From Meghimatium bilineatum (taxonomy: Eukaryota > Mollusca > Gastropoda > Stylommatophora > Philomycidae), in assembly GCA_034231615.1 (NCBI GenBank), contig CM067307.1:4607147-4671146 (forward strand): a DNA stretch of 64,000 nucleotides, read 5' to 3'. Below the pieces are notes generated by a model. It did no database searches, was not told the DNA's origin, and saw nothing but the letters and a program-made list of their open reading frames with translations. This document shows positions 42,641 through 55,108 of this stretch, one piece after another (position 1 is the first letter of the stretch; each line of letters starts with the position of its first letter). A program made the position numbers and the translations under genes.

Positions 42641-43009
42641 TAACCACCGAGCAAAAAGCAACCAGGAGGCTATCCTTGATGAAGAAACTTGCAGGAACAA
42701 GCTGGGGAGCAAATGGAAATATTCTCCGAAAAGTCTACATGGGTACAGTCAGACCTGTAGTAGAATATGGAATGACAGCCTGGGCATCAGCATCAAAAAC
42801 AAATACGGTTCGCCTATCTAAAGTACAAAATGCAGGACTTCGACTTATCTCTGGAGGGATGAAAACCACTCCAATCCATGCAATGGAAAAACATGTAAAC
42901 ATCCGCCCACTGGATGACAGAAGAGAAGAAAGAGTGCTTGTTCAAGGGGAAAAAATTAAGCGCATGCCAAATCATCCGATGTATGCGCTTTTCCAACCGG
43001 GAAATACTC

Positions 43010-43682
43010 TAATTTTAGAGCAGAAGCAGTTGCACTCCATCAAGCACTGAAAGCCTTAACTGAACCAGGACTGCCAAGACCAAAGAAGATAGCCATATTC
43101 ACAGATTGCAGATCCCTACTGGAATCAATCCAGAGCAACAGAAACGAAAGCCTTCTGCACAACATCAGACATGAACTAAGACAGATCCAAAAATCAACAG
43201 CTATTGCCATTCAGTGGATACCATCACACTGTGGAATCATGGGAAATGAGAAAGCGGATGCTCTGTCAAAGGCAGGAAGCGAAATAGAGCAACATAGACA
43301 CCCACTGTCTTACGGAGAAGTAAAAACAATAATCCGCAACACATACACAGCAAAGTGGAAGAAAGAAATGGAAGGGGAATACGAACATGATGCAATACAT
43401 CTCCTCCAAAGATATCAACAGACCACAATATTTCGCCTTAGAACAGGCCACTGCAGACTGTTGGGTCACCTTTATCGATTAAGGATCTCATACACAAATG
43501 AATGTCCATGTGGATCCGGAACCTTGACTCCAGAACACATACTTCAGTACTGCCCAACATACAAAGAGCAGAGACAGCAGACCTGGTCAGAGGATACAGA
43601 CTTGAGGCAAAAGCTATGGGGCAGCCGCTCTGACCTGGAGAAGACAGTGGTATTCGTCTTGACGACAGGTCTGACAGTATAG
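43010..43682 (+). pseudogene. LINE RNase H and Cys/His tail of the 40.3-43.7 kb element
   Basis: FRAEAVALHQAL, IAIFTDCRSLLESI and WIPSHCGIMGNEKADALS carry the Glu, Asp and Asp residues of type I RNase H. The C-terminus has TNECPCGSGTLTPEHILQYC, a CxC..H..C zinc knuckle-like motif of I/Jockey/R1-group elements. The frame is open from about 43120 to the stop at 43680. Confidence 0.9.
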
Positions 43683-43705
43683 CATGACCACATGCTGAAC
43701 GCAGA

Positions 43706-43745
43706 AGAAGAAGATTGCTAGCTGAGATCTCTCGGCTACCCAAGA
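43706..43745 (+). repeat. 33-bp minisatellite, last unit right of the LINE
   Basis: attgctagctgagatctctc + ggctacccaag continues the array interrupted at 40270. Confidence 0.92.
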
Positions 43746-43844
43746 AATAGAATGTCGATGTGATTTATGTTAATATACTTTCGAAAGTATAGCTTCAGCT
43801 TTATAACAAAATATATAAATACTTTGTATATGTTCTTGATAGTA

Positions 43845-44030
43845 CCAAATGAAATTGAAACAATAACGGACATTGAAGAGCCAGGCAATAGTTTCCAGAA
43901 TGTCTCCATAATAACACAGGTTCCTGGAATAACTAATAAGGAATACCAAACGCCTCCTCAACTAAAAGCATTGACACTGGAGATGATAGAAATAAAATAC
44001 AATCCGAAGGATTGGATTTCCCAATTTCAT
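43845..44030 (+). other. Possible orphan exon (unknown protein)
   Basis: An open stretch reads VPNEIETITDIEEPGNSFQ, followed by a soluble-looking segment to about KYNPKDW. An AG (ttcttgatag, 43842) precedes it, and a possible gtatgt donor lies at about 44035. Composition looks more protein-like than its surroundings, but I recognise no family. It could be a LINE piece or chance. Confidence 0.2.
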
Positions 44031-44559
44031 TTGTGTATGTTCTTGTTAGTTTGCGCTCTAGAATTATTTTGCATTCGCGCAACTTCTAGCTACTTTAAAT
44101 GACACTTGTTTAATTGGCCTAGATGTAGGCATACTAAAGGAAGCAGAATTTGCTCAAGTTGTAGCTACATTCTACTTTGAATGACATTTAGTAAGCATAC
44201 TAAATAAAGTTTGCTCAATTTTTAGTTTTGAGTTTGTGGACTGTCTAAATTTGACAATATTTTTTGACACTTTTTAACCCTCTTTCCCTTGTCATGAACT
44301 GTATAGAATTCAGGAAATTTCAATCACAACATTCTTCTGTAACTATCAGGTCTGAATTATGCCTTTCATGTCGGTACTCATTATGGAAAGAACCGAAGAT
44401 CACGTTACTAACACCTGCCTGGGACTTTGAGACTACATACACTCGAGTGGCTGCTGGAACAGAGAACAGGGCACTAATGGGAATGTCCCGTGTGCTATGT
44501 TGCTAGTTTCTAATCAAGAATCAATGTCAGTAATACGAAATCAGTATTAAAGACCTTCT

Positions 44560-44935
44560 CAGCCAAGACCACATTGAGAGACAGCATATCAGATAGTTCG
44601 GCCAAGTCAAAAGAATGTTACCAACACAACCATTCCTTCGTGCATATAACAGCAGTATATCGGACTACAAAAGCCTTTGAAATAGACCACGAAACATGGG
44701 AAGAACTTGCACAAAATAGATCTACATGGCGTTCTAAAATAAAAAAGAACGCAACATCTTGTGAAAAGAGGAGAAATGCAGCAGCTCAAAAGCGGAGAGC
44801 AACTGGAAAGTCACGGATAGACCAAGATCCGTCTACTGTCGCCATCCCATGTCCGAACTGTCCAAGGACATTTACAGCTCGAATAGGGCTCATTAGCCAT
44901 CTGCGAAATCATAATCAGGGACATAATTAAAATTG
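44560..44935 (+). mobile_element. LINE C-terminal fragment with C2H2-type finger
   Basis: The frame 44574-44930 contains FEIDHETWEELAQNRSTWRS, KRRNAAAQKRRATGKS and CPNCPRTFTARIGLISHLRNH. This order (His-Asp/Glu..WE..A.dR..WR, basic run, CPxCxRxF..RIGL.SH.R.H) is the well-known C-terminus of a common animal LINE pol. The upstream RT is missing. Confidence 0.75.
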
Positions 44936-44946
44936 AATTTTCAAAA

Positions 44947-45123
44947 GTGGATGTAAGAAATGGTCAGCATCACCTGTGCTACAAGCACAAGGAAGACCAA
45001 GAACTACATGAGTGGATACAAAGAAACCTCAAAGACACATGGGTTGAATATGATCAGTACGACCCAAATGATAAAAGAAAACTTCAACTAGACCCCACGA
45101 CGCTTAACGGCACACAAAGAACA
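44947..45123 (+). other. Unrecognised short open frame before the GATA tract
   Basis: About 60 codons reading VRNGQHHLCYKHKEDQELHE..WIQRNLKDTWVEYDQYDPN.. with charged, protein-like composition, running into GATA repeat. No family recognised. It could be part of the adjacent LINE or of an old ORF1. Confidence 0.2.
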
Positions 45124-45935
<812 letters not shown>

Positions 45936-45944
45936 TTACTAGAA

Positions 45945-46735
45945 CTGACAAACATAAAAAGTAGCTCAAACATCACTCTTCAATGGCTACCCACCCATTT
46001 TAGTGTTACTAGAAATGAGAGAGCTGATACCCTGGCAAAAGCAGCAGATAAAATGGAACAATTCAGCTATCCTCTGCCATACAGTGAGGCCAAAACGCTT
46101 ATCCGCAAACTTTACACATCACAGTGGAAGAAAGATATGGACATTAACTCGAAACCAGACTCCATACATCAACTTCATATGCAAAAACAGACCATCTTTC
46201 GAATTAATGCTTGCCACTGCAGGCTACAGAGCCACCTGTACCTGATCAGGGTGACCCACGCAAATCAATTAGGTATGTTGATTATCATCTTCGCACACCG
46301 GGCACGCCCATAGGTGCTCCGATCTCCGCTTCAGTAAATCTCTCAGGGTATAACGGCTGATGGTTCCTGTTCTATGTTGGTTCACTACTCTTTTTTAAAT
46401 CTTTACGGGTTCTCTACGGGCCACGCCCATCCTCACTCCAAATTCTTGCATTCTTGATATTGACTCATGCTTATTCATCTCAAAATCCTCTGATTGTGAG
46501 GACACGAAGAGCACAAAAATGAATGACCATGCGGAACAGTCCAACAGACTCCTGAAGACATACTCCAAGACTGTACAGAATACAAAGTACTACGAGGCAA
46601 TACATGGTCACAATGGACCGAATTGAAGTAAAAACTTTAGGGCAGCCGGTCTGACCTGCAGGAGACTGGGAGCTTAGTCCTGGCCACTGGCCTGAAGCTC
46701 TAGCGAGACAAATTCCTGAACGCAGAAGAACATAT
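45945..46735 (+). mobile_element. I-type LINE tail containing a nested reversed LINE tail
   Basis: The outer element gives LQWLPTHFSVTRNERADTLAKAADKMEQ, YSEAKTLIRKLYTSQWKKDMD and FRINACHCRLQSHLYLIRVTHAN, then after the nested piece continues NEWPCGTVQQTPEDILQDC and GSLVLATGL. It is a sister of 10490-11065. It is interrupted at about 46267 and resumes at about 46515. Confidence 0.85.
46267..46514 (-). mobile_element. Nested I-type LINE tail (minus strand)
   Basis: The reverse complement encodes NQHRTGTISRYTLRDLLKRRSEHLW and the GVPGVR tail region, ending aatcaacatacctaattg. It matches the 3' ends at 19555-19930 and 32035-32755. It splits the outer element between acgcaaat and aaaaatgaatg. Confidence 0.78.
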
Positions 46736-47426
46736 TATATATGATAGATTAGATGGAGAGATAGAATATGATATATGCTACTTTTCAAGTAGCGCATTTT
46801 TTTCCATAACTGTTCTTAGAACTCATTTTCCACTTAGTTCCATACTTTCAAAGTCATTATCATCAAGTTCCGTCTCCGGAATAAAGTTGATGAACTCGAT
46901 CAATAGCTAGATCTCGTTCAACAGTCAATACCATTATAACAATTTGGTCCTGACCAACACAATGTATGTAGTAATATAAATTCGCTATATACAGTATAAA
47001 CAATAAAGAATAAATATAATTTGAGTTTTGAAAAGTTTTTAAGATAAATAAGGACATTTGTTAGAAACGTCTAGGCTATAGTAAATGGATTCCACTAGAT
47101 TCTTGATTAGGGTGTATCATCACTGCACGAGAAGGATCATTACCATACGTGTTCTGCTCGCCATGTACAAGTATAAGCGCATATTATGAATGGGTATAAA
47201 CTGAAAGCGGATACTATCAAATACTTCGGATCTAGCATATCCAGCCATTGAAAATACAAATCAGATAGGCCCGTGGATAGGGGGTTCAAACACAGCTCCC
47301 CCCCACCTTAGCGATTGTTTGCAAATGGGTCTGCAAATTATCCGTTAATTATCGAACTTTACACATGAAATTGGACCAAAGACCCCTTTTAAAAATGTAC
47401 GCCCCTCCAGGTAATCATATCCATGG
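46736..47426. other. Intergenic, no gene seen
   Basis: Contains a very short LINE 3' terminus on the minus strand at about 46859-46885 (atcatcaagttccgtctccg). The remainder is AT-rich and leads into copy B of the duplication. Confidence 0.5.
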
Positions 47427-47900
47427 TGCTGAAAGCAAAATTAAAGATATGGCTGGAAATGGCGTATATACAGGCCTAAAGGCTAAACTTAAGAAAACTT
47501 TGGAAAAGCAGCATCAGTGTTAGAGTTATTAGTGCTTTCTATTATGTTGTATGTTTATGAGAGTTGGACGCTCACTGCGGACATCGAGAGTCGATTACAA
47601 ACCTTTGAATACAAATGACACAGACGAATTCTACGAATCTCCTATAGAGAGTATAAGACAAATTTGTACCTAAGAAATAAAATAGAGATGTATGCAGGTC
47701 TACAAAAACGATTGCTTTCAGTCGTGAAACTATGGAAGCTAGCTTGGAACATGCATGCTGACATGATTACTTGTCAAAAACAAAACTGCAGGGAACTGTA
47801 GAAGTAACAGAAGATAAATAAAGACATGGACAGACAAGGAATGGACAAGATTTTTCCCCACTCGTCCGAATGGTTGAAGATAGAAATGGCTGAAAGACTT
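47427..47900 (+). mobile_element. Non-LTR retrotransposon tail, copy B counterpart
   Basis: Same remnant as at the start of the window, with minor substitutions and a short extra segment near 47495 (aagaaaac). No open frame survives. Confidence 0.7.
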
Positions 47901-48064
47901 TTGATGCATCCAATGTGCTACCCCTTCATCCCTGGAAGAGTTACGGGTTTATGCATAGATCAGCTGTGTGTCCCAGTCAGTCGGTTGTGAATCCTTCTGC
48001 TCTTTCTAGAGAGGACTCACTCCAATTTTATCATTCTTTGTGCATTTACATTCTCTTTCAGTAT

Positions 48065-48570
48065 TCTCTTCATCGTTGTGTAGTCTGTCTATGATTGTGT
48101 AGTCTATCTATGATTGTGTAGTCTATCTATGATTGTGTAGTCTATCTATGATTGTGTAGTCTATCTATGATTGTGTAGTCTATCTATGATTGTGTAGTCT
48201 ATCTATGATTGTGTAGTCTATCATTGTGTAGTCTATCTATGATTGTGTAGTCTATGATTGTGTAGTCTATCTATGATTGTGTAGTTTATCATTGTGTAGT
48301 ATATCTATGATTGTGTAGTCTATCTATGATTGTGTAGTCTATCTATGATTGTGTAGTCTATCTATGATTGTGTAGTTTATCTATGATTGTGTAGTCTATC
48401 TATGATTGTGTAGTCTATCTATGATTGTGTAGTCTATGATTGTGTAGTCTATATATGATTGTGTAGTCTATCTATGATTGTGTAGTCTATCTATGATTGT
48501 GTAGTTTATCTATGATTGTGTAGTCTATTATTGTGTGGTCTATCTATGATTGTGTAGTTTATCTATGATT
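48065..48570 (+). repeat. 19-bp minisatellite, expanded only in copy B
   Basis: About 26 units of tctatctatgattgtgtag, some shortened by 4-5 bases. Copy A has only two or three precursor units at 640-715. Confidence 0.95.
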
Positions 48571-48774
48571 GCTTTAATTAATTGTTGTCTTTTCTTATCG
48601 TTATGTAGTTTATCTATGAGTGGGTTAATTAATTCAGTTAATTCAAAAATTATTTGCTACAAAAGTCAGTATTTGAATATGTTTGCTTGCGTTCTCACAA
48701 TTCAGCTGAAGCTATTACACCATGCCACGGATTCTACTAGAATAAAAGGTGCGACCGTTTTACTTGAATTAATG

Positions 48775-49000
48775 CCAGGATCTACCCGACGTAGTAGTTA
48801 TGCCGTTCGCTTTGTGCTCAAGAGATCGCGTGTTTGAATCCTTCTTGCGTCGTCTTATTTTAAAGGGGGTTCATTCGGAGATCCCTGGGGATAATCGCTT
48901 GAAGCTACGGAGTTAGTGCTGTGAGAGGTACTCTCGACAAGCGGCGTGTCTCTTCGTTGAGCGGACCAAGTAAATACTAGGTAATCCGACTACAATGAAG
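48775..49000 (+). mobile_element. tRNA-like SINE, copy B counterpart of copy 1
   Basis: Nearly identical to 932-1165, with the B box changed to gtttgaatcc. It was duplicated together with the cathepsin gene. Confidence 0.55.
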
Positions 49001-49128
49001 TCATTCCCATATGCTGTTTGAGCCCCATTTTATATACACTATATTTATTAACATCTAATTTTGCTACCATCTTACGTTGTGTTCTAACGTTATCACTTCT
49101 CATCGTTGTATTTTTCAGATTCCTCACA

Positions 49129-49282
49129 ATGGGTTTCTATTCTATGACTGTGCTTGCTTCCCTAGCCTTATGCAGTGCTGTACTAGGCATGTGCGTGGTG
49201 GATGTTCCCTCACAAGTACAAAATGTTCGATTGACATTCACTCCATACGCAGAAAGCTTCAGCGCATTCAAACAAGAACACG
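49129..49282 (+). CDS. Cathepsin B-copy exon 1: signal peptide
   Basis: Same length and donor (cacg|gtaaga) as gene A exon 1. By eye, three base differences give Val-to-Met in the signal peptide and Ala-to-Thr in the propeptide. The upstream AG acceptor, ten bases before the ATG, is conserved. Confidence 0.92.
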
Positions 49283-52200
49283 GTAAGAAATCTTTTATTT
49301 TCTGAACTATCTACACCGCCGAAGACGGATGTGTCGAGCTATTGGCGCAAATAATTTTCTAGACTACATCCTGCTGGAAATCTAGTTGGACCATTGTACT
49401 GCTACAAGAGAGATCCAGTGGGAGTTTGAGAGTGAATGCTGAGGAAGAACTATGTACAGGTAATAAGTCATGCAAACATTCATGATGATATTACTACTCA
49501 CCTGCTGTGTCATTTTGTTATGCACCAGGTTGGCAAATGAATGTACAGTGTTAAATGGAAACGGTCGTAATTTACTAGACATAAATTGATATGCTAGGAT
49601 AACTGTTACATTATTCCACTATCATACTGTAGCATATATAATATGTATTAGATGTCCAAGTTACGATATTATTGAGCTCCATCGTTGCATGTTTCATGAC
49701 CTTACATTCTTATGTAGGGAGACAGTACACGTTGCATGTTTCATGACCTTACATTCTTATGTAGGGAGACAGTACACGAACTCAGTAGAGGAAGCATACA
49801 GGTATTCTGTATTCAAGAGAAACATCAAAGCAATGGAAGATCATAACAGAAAGTATGCCATTGGAGAATCTACTTATTTCATGAATGTCAACCATTTCTC
49901 TGATATGGTAAGTTTCCTTTACTGCTTGTCTATCAATTAATGAGCGAAAAATTGTTTGAGTCTTCCAAGTAATGAGTACAGAATTGCTCGTCTACCAATT
50001 AATGAGCACATAAGTGCTCGTCTACCAAGTAATGAGTACAGAATTGCTCGTCTACCAATTAATGAGTACAGAATTGCTCGTCTACCAATTAATGAGCACA
50101 TAATTGCTCGTCTACCAATTAATGAGCACATAATTGCTCGTCTACCAATTAATGAGTACAGAATTGCTCGTCTGTCAATTAATGAGTAGGCAAATAAAGG
50201 CGACCAAGTAGTGTTAGTTAAGCACGTAGATAATAGAGTAATCTCTTAGCAAATCAGAGCATGACTTTAAGCATTTGGAAACTAACCAAAAGCTAGGTAA
50301 ACACCCATCCCCCCCCCCCCCCCGGAAAGTATTTTTCAGTCAAATTTTTCATTAGCTATAGAAATTGTTACATTTAAAAACATGAATGACCTTTTTGATA
50401 GATCCTCTTCTCCCACACCCCCCCCCCCCCTCCTTGCGGAGAATGCATCTGCGACACTGGTGTTAGTATCCCTTGAGTTGATCTTCACATTCTGTAGATA
50501 GTACGGTTAATGTCAGTGCTGAAATATAAATTATTGGGAGGGGATGGTTGTGACTGACGCAAGTATTCCATCCCAGGTAAAATAACTGGTGCTATTATCT
50601 GGACTCCTCCTGATAAAGATATGTCATATGGCAGCAACCTGCAGGCGGGGATGGAGATAACTCTTCATGTACTAAACCGCAGAAAATATTAGGTGGGGTT
50701 GCCATTTCCTTTCCTTGCTGTCTTTACCTTCACTAACACGTGCGTTGTGTACTCATTTACAGCTGAGTTGACTGGAGGAGTGGTCGTGTCAAGTCATAAA
50801 TCACAACAAGGTCTTAATTTTTTGGGGGTCTGTACGTATTTATGAACCTGGCACGCTATAACCTGGTGATAGCAAACAAGCTCACTATCAACTAGACTAG
50901 ACTCTGGCTCGCTATAACCCGGTGATAACAAGCAAGCTCACAATCAACTAGGCTAGAATCTGGCACGCTATAACCTGGTGATAACAAGCAAGCTCACTAC
51001 CAACTAGGCTAGAACCTGGCACGCTATAACCCGGTGATAACAAGCAAGCTCACTACCAACTAGGCTAGAACCTGGCACGCTATAACCCGGTGATAACAAG
51101 CAAGCTCACTACCAACTAGGCTAGAACCTGGCACGCTATAACCCGGTGATAACAAGCAAGCTCACAATCAACTAGGCTAGAATCTGGCACGCTATAACCT
51201 GGTGATAGCAAACAAGCTCTCAGACTTTTTCAAGACATTTAAATATGCATTTTTTATTGGTGTATGTATAAGAACACTTTTATTGACAAGTTTTGTGAAC
51301 TCCCCCCCCCCCCCTAAATCTTTTGTTTTTGCCTCAACAACCATGACCGTATTCAGTAAAAACTATCTAGAATTGTCACGTAGAATTGTCAGAAATCCTT
51401 TGTCGAAAGTTCGGTTGGTCACTATTTATTTATGGTACTTGACTATTTTTGAAATGAGATTTCAAGTATGTGAATAGTGAACAACCAAAATCACAAACAT
51501 GACGAATATGTCCTTAGTAATTCTGTTGGAAGCTTTTTATTGCAGACAGTCGTGCAACAACTGTCAAAAACTATTTCAGTTTTAAACCCCACCCCCCCCC
51601 CTAACCGGTGACGTAATGCTTGAACAGTCCCAAAATACAAATACGTCAATCCTCTGCGACTTAAAATTTGTGTGTTATGTATCTTCTTGCTTGATTATGT
51701 ATTTTTTAAACGTTATAACAAAAATATTTCATTCTATGAACAGACTCACGATGAGTACCTCAGATACAACCATCTCGGGAAGTACAGCAAGGGATACAAA
51801 AAGGAACTGAAATGCTTCCAGTACAAACTCAAGAAAAATGCCCCACATTCCATCGACTGGACCACAAAGGGAGCTGTGACACCAGTCAAAAATCAGGGAC
51901 TATGTGGTAGCTGCTACATATTTAGTTCGGTAAGTTTATTCCTTGTGTTAAGTCAGCATAAATAATTAATATGACTGCAGTAAAACTGTCATCTACAGGT
52001 GAAACTTGGAGAAAGTTTAATATTTAATATTTGTTTATCGCTAGAAACGCCTTGATAATATACAAAGCCCGCGAAAAACTGCAAGAGAGGGTCTTCTTCC
52101 ACTGTAGCCTATAGCTTGGACACGGTCTTAGATCTGATGTTTTTCGAGTGTGCAGCCTCTCTCCCGCCATGACACCCTAAAAAACATTCATAATACTTCA

Positions 52201-55073
52201 TTCATCACGGGATCAAATTTGTTCATATCTTCCACGCCCATAGTTCTTATCTTCCACTCCCATAGTTCTTATCTTCCACCCCATACTTCTTATCTGCCAC
52301 CCCCATAGTTCTGTGGTGCCGTGTTCTGGCATCTTTATAATCTTCAGTATGATACCTGACCTCGTGCATAGTTCTGTAAGTCCCTTCTGATTGCTTATAA
52401 ACGAGAAGCATGGTCCAACATCTCAGACGTGGCCTCTCTAGTCATTCTGGAACCATCAGCTGAAGACGTAATATATGTTACGTCTGTGTCACAGATTCAT
52501 TCCGTCACATTCCCTAAAGTCACCTCCACCAATTAAAAGGGCTTCGCATGTTTGTACCTCAACATCCTATAGGCCATCATTTGGAAACATTCCACCGTGA
52601 CGTTCATAGGACGAGGGGTGATAGTCTAGGAGATGATTATGTTAACATCTGTACCGTATCAAGCCATCGGTCAAGGACATCTGTTGATGACTACTTCACT
52701 AGCACAGACCACAGGGGTGCCTGCGGTGTCTAGTAATGCTCCCTAATTTCAACCACGACATTTTCTAGATTTATTCTATTTTTGTTTTCTACTTTTTCTA
52801 CCCCCACCCCTAAAAATCCCCCCAATAATACTCTGTATAGCTTGTTCTATCTACACCAGTTATATTTGTTATATGAACTTGTACACACATGTAAATACTT
52901 AAATATTGTGCTGCAAGTCCAAACTCTTGCGCTAATGGATGAAAATGTGTGCGCTAGTGCACAGTCGTAGCTTAACGGGAACAGTGGAGTCTATGTGACT
53001 GCCATCAAATCGTGCTCATCCGAATGACTGGGCTCAATATGTGCTTCGAGAACCGGTATATCCATGAACTAGGCATACTATAGCCATAATTTCTTCGTTG
53101 TTCTCAAACTCCTCCAGATTTCTACACGGAACGCCTATTTATCATATGCTAATCTGTGTGGGTGTGTTAGATTAGACTTATATTGAACATTCGACCATCG
53201 AAATCTCGGGGTCACCTCACAAATAAGCGCAAAATTATTAAAGAAAACCTAATTTCTGTAAAGTTGGTTCAAAGACAAACATATCACATGTGCTATCCCA
53301 AGTGCCCTTTTTTGACGTCTTATCAGTTTCTACTTCCCACCAGAGGCGTAACGCATAGTCTACTTCCCATCATACAGAGGCGTAGCGTATAGTAGTATTC
53401 ACGAGTCGCAGCTTCCTTACTGGAAGCATTACATAGCAATAAAAATGAAAGCATAATACACAAAATTAGACCAGAACTGGCAAACATAGAAAAAATCAAA
53501 CGTCATTCTTCAATGCCTATCCATCTGTGTGGTATCACTAGAAATCAGAGCTGATGCACTGACAAAACGCAGGAAGTAAAATGGAACAACTCTGCTATTC
53601 TCTGCCGTACAGTGCGGTCAAAACATTATTTCGCAACCATTATACATCAGTGGAAGTGATATGAATGTTGATCAGAAACTAGACTCATCATACAACAACT
53701 TTATTGGCAACAGCAGACCATCATCTTTCGACTTAGAAATGCCCACTGCAGACTAAAGGGCTAACTGTAACGAATCAGGGTGACCCAAACAAATGAATGT
53801 CCATGTGGAACATGCATACAGACACATGAACACATACCCCAATATTATCCAGATTACATAGAGCTGCGAGGCAAGACATGTCCACAATGGACTGAACTGA
53901 TGAAAAAACTTTAGTGCAGCCAGTATGACCTGGAGAATACTGGGAGCTTAGTCCTGGCGACTGGCTTGACGATCTGGCAAGATAATAATCCTGAATTTCT
54001 TGCAGAAGAAGAGGCGTAGCTAGTGTACATTACGCCCAGGACGGGTCTGACATTTAGCATCCCCTTGTCACGTAACGTAAGCGGAGGATTAAATATTTCA
54101 TCACTTTGTTCTTTGTTACAATATTTTGTAACAATTTGTTTTCATTTGTTACTACAGAGATCTGGGAGATGGCGGAGTACATTTCGCGCCGCCAAGCTCG
54201 GCGCCCGTGGCAAATGTCCTCCCCCCCCCCAAGCCCGTCGATATATGGAGGTGTTCATCAAAAACTACCCCCTCCAGTTTTAGAAATCGGAACATGACTT
54301 AGCTTAGTACTAGGAACTTGGCCAAAAGGTGGATGAAAAGGAACATGACTTTTAGTATAGTACTCAGAACTTTGGACTAATAGGAACATTACTTTTATTA
54401 CTAAGAACTTGACCAAAAGGAACATGACTTTTAGTACTAATAACTTGGCCAATAGGTCGACCAAAAACACCATGAATTTTAGTATCGAAGCCTGGCCAAA
54501 TGGTGGATAAAAAGCCCCCCTTCCCCCCCCTCTCCACCCCCACTCCCCTTTAATAAATTGTAACATGTCATTTAGCACTAAGAACTTGGTCAAAAAAGAA
54601 CATGATTTTTTAGTACAATGAACTTGGCCAAAAGAAGGACCAAAAGCTAATTTCCCCCCACCCCAGATGAGTTTTCACAGAGTTCATACCATTTTCGATA
54701 AAAAATGTGGTATGAAAAACTAAAACGCATGAATAATTTTTTTTTATGTAACCCCCCCCCCCTCCCTTAGAGAGAACATACATACGGCTCTCTCCTAGCC
54801 ATCGATGCCCCTCTCCGTACATAAAATAGTTACTTTTTTATGTATTTCTTGCAGACTGGCTCCATTGAAGGTCAAAACTTCATCAACACTGGAAAACTTC
54901 TCAGCTTCAGCGAGCAACAGATTGTTGATTGCTGTAAACTCGAAAACTGTGACGGCTGTAACGGTGGTTTGATGAACGATGTCTTTTCATACATCAACAA
55001 AACTGGAGGCCTTGAACTGGAGAATGAATATCCATATACAGCTTATGTATATCATTGTTCTGTTATCCTTTGC

Positions 55074-55108
<35 letters not shown>

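Larger units (their letters stand above)
40271..43710 (+). mobile_element. I-type LINE, nearly complete pol, inserted in the 33-bp array
   Basis: In order: an apurinic-type endonuclease (LRVAQWNAERVRHK, IICIQETHLKD, LIVGDFNGHSPSWG, GASDHVPVIL; 40390-41030), a linker, a reverse transcriptase (LATFMDLSKAFDKVW, LQQGVPQGGVIS, ALHADDFAAW; 41640-42640), a thumb (VRPVVEYGMTAWA), an RNase H (AIFTDCRSLLESI, WIPSHCGIMGNEKADALSK; 43010-43280), and a Cys/His tail (ECPCGSG...EHILQYCP; 43500-43555). One in-frame stop (40686-40688) and frame changes near 41410, 41875, 42640 and 43010 disable it. No ORF1 is present, so it is 5'-truncated. It ends aacgcagaagaagaag. Flanking array sequence tttctagctaa / ttgctagctga suggests an 11-bp target duplication. 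Confidence 0.93.
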
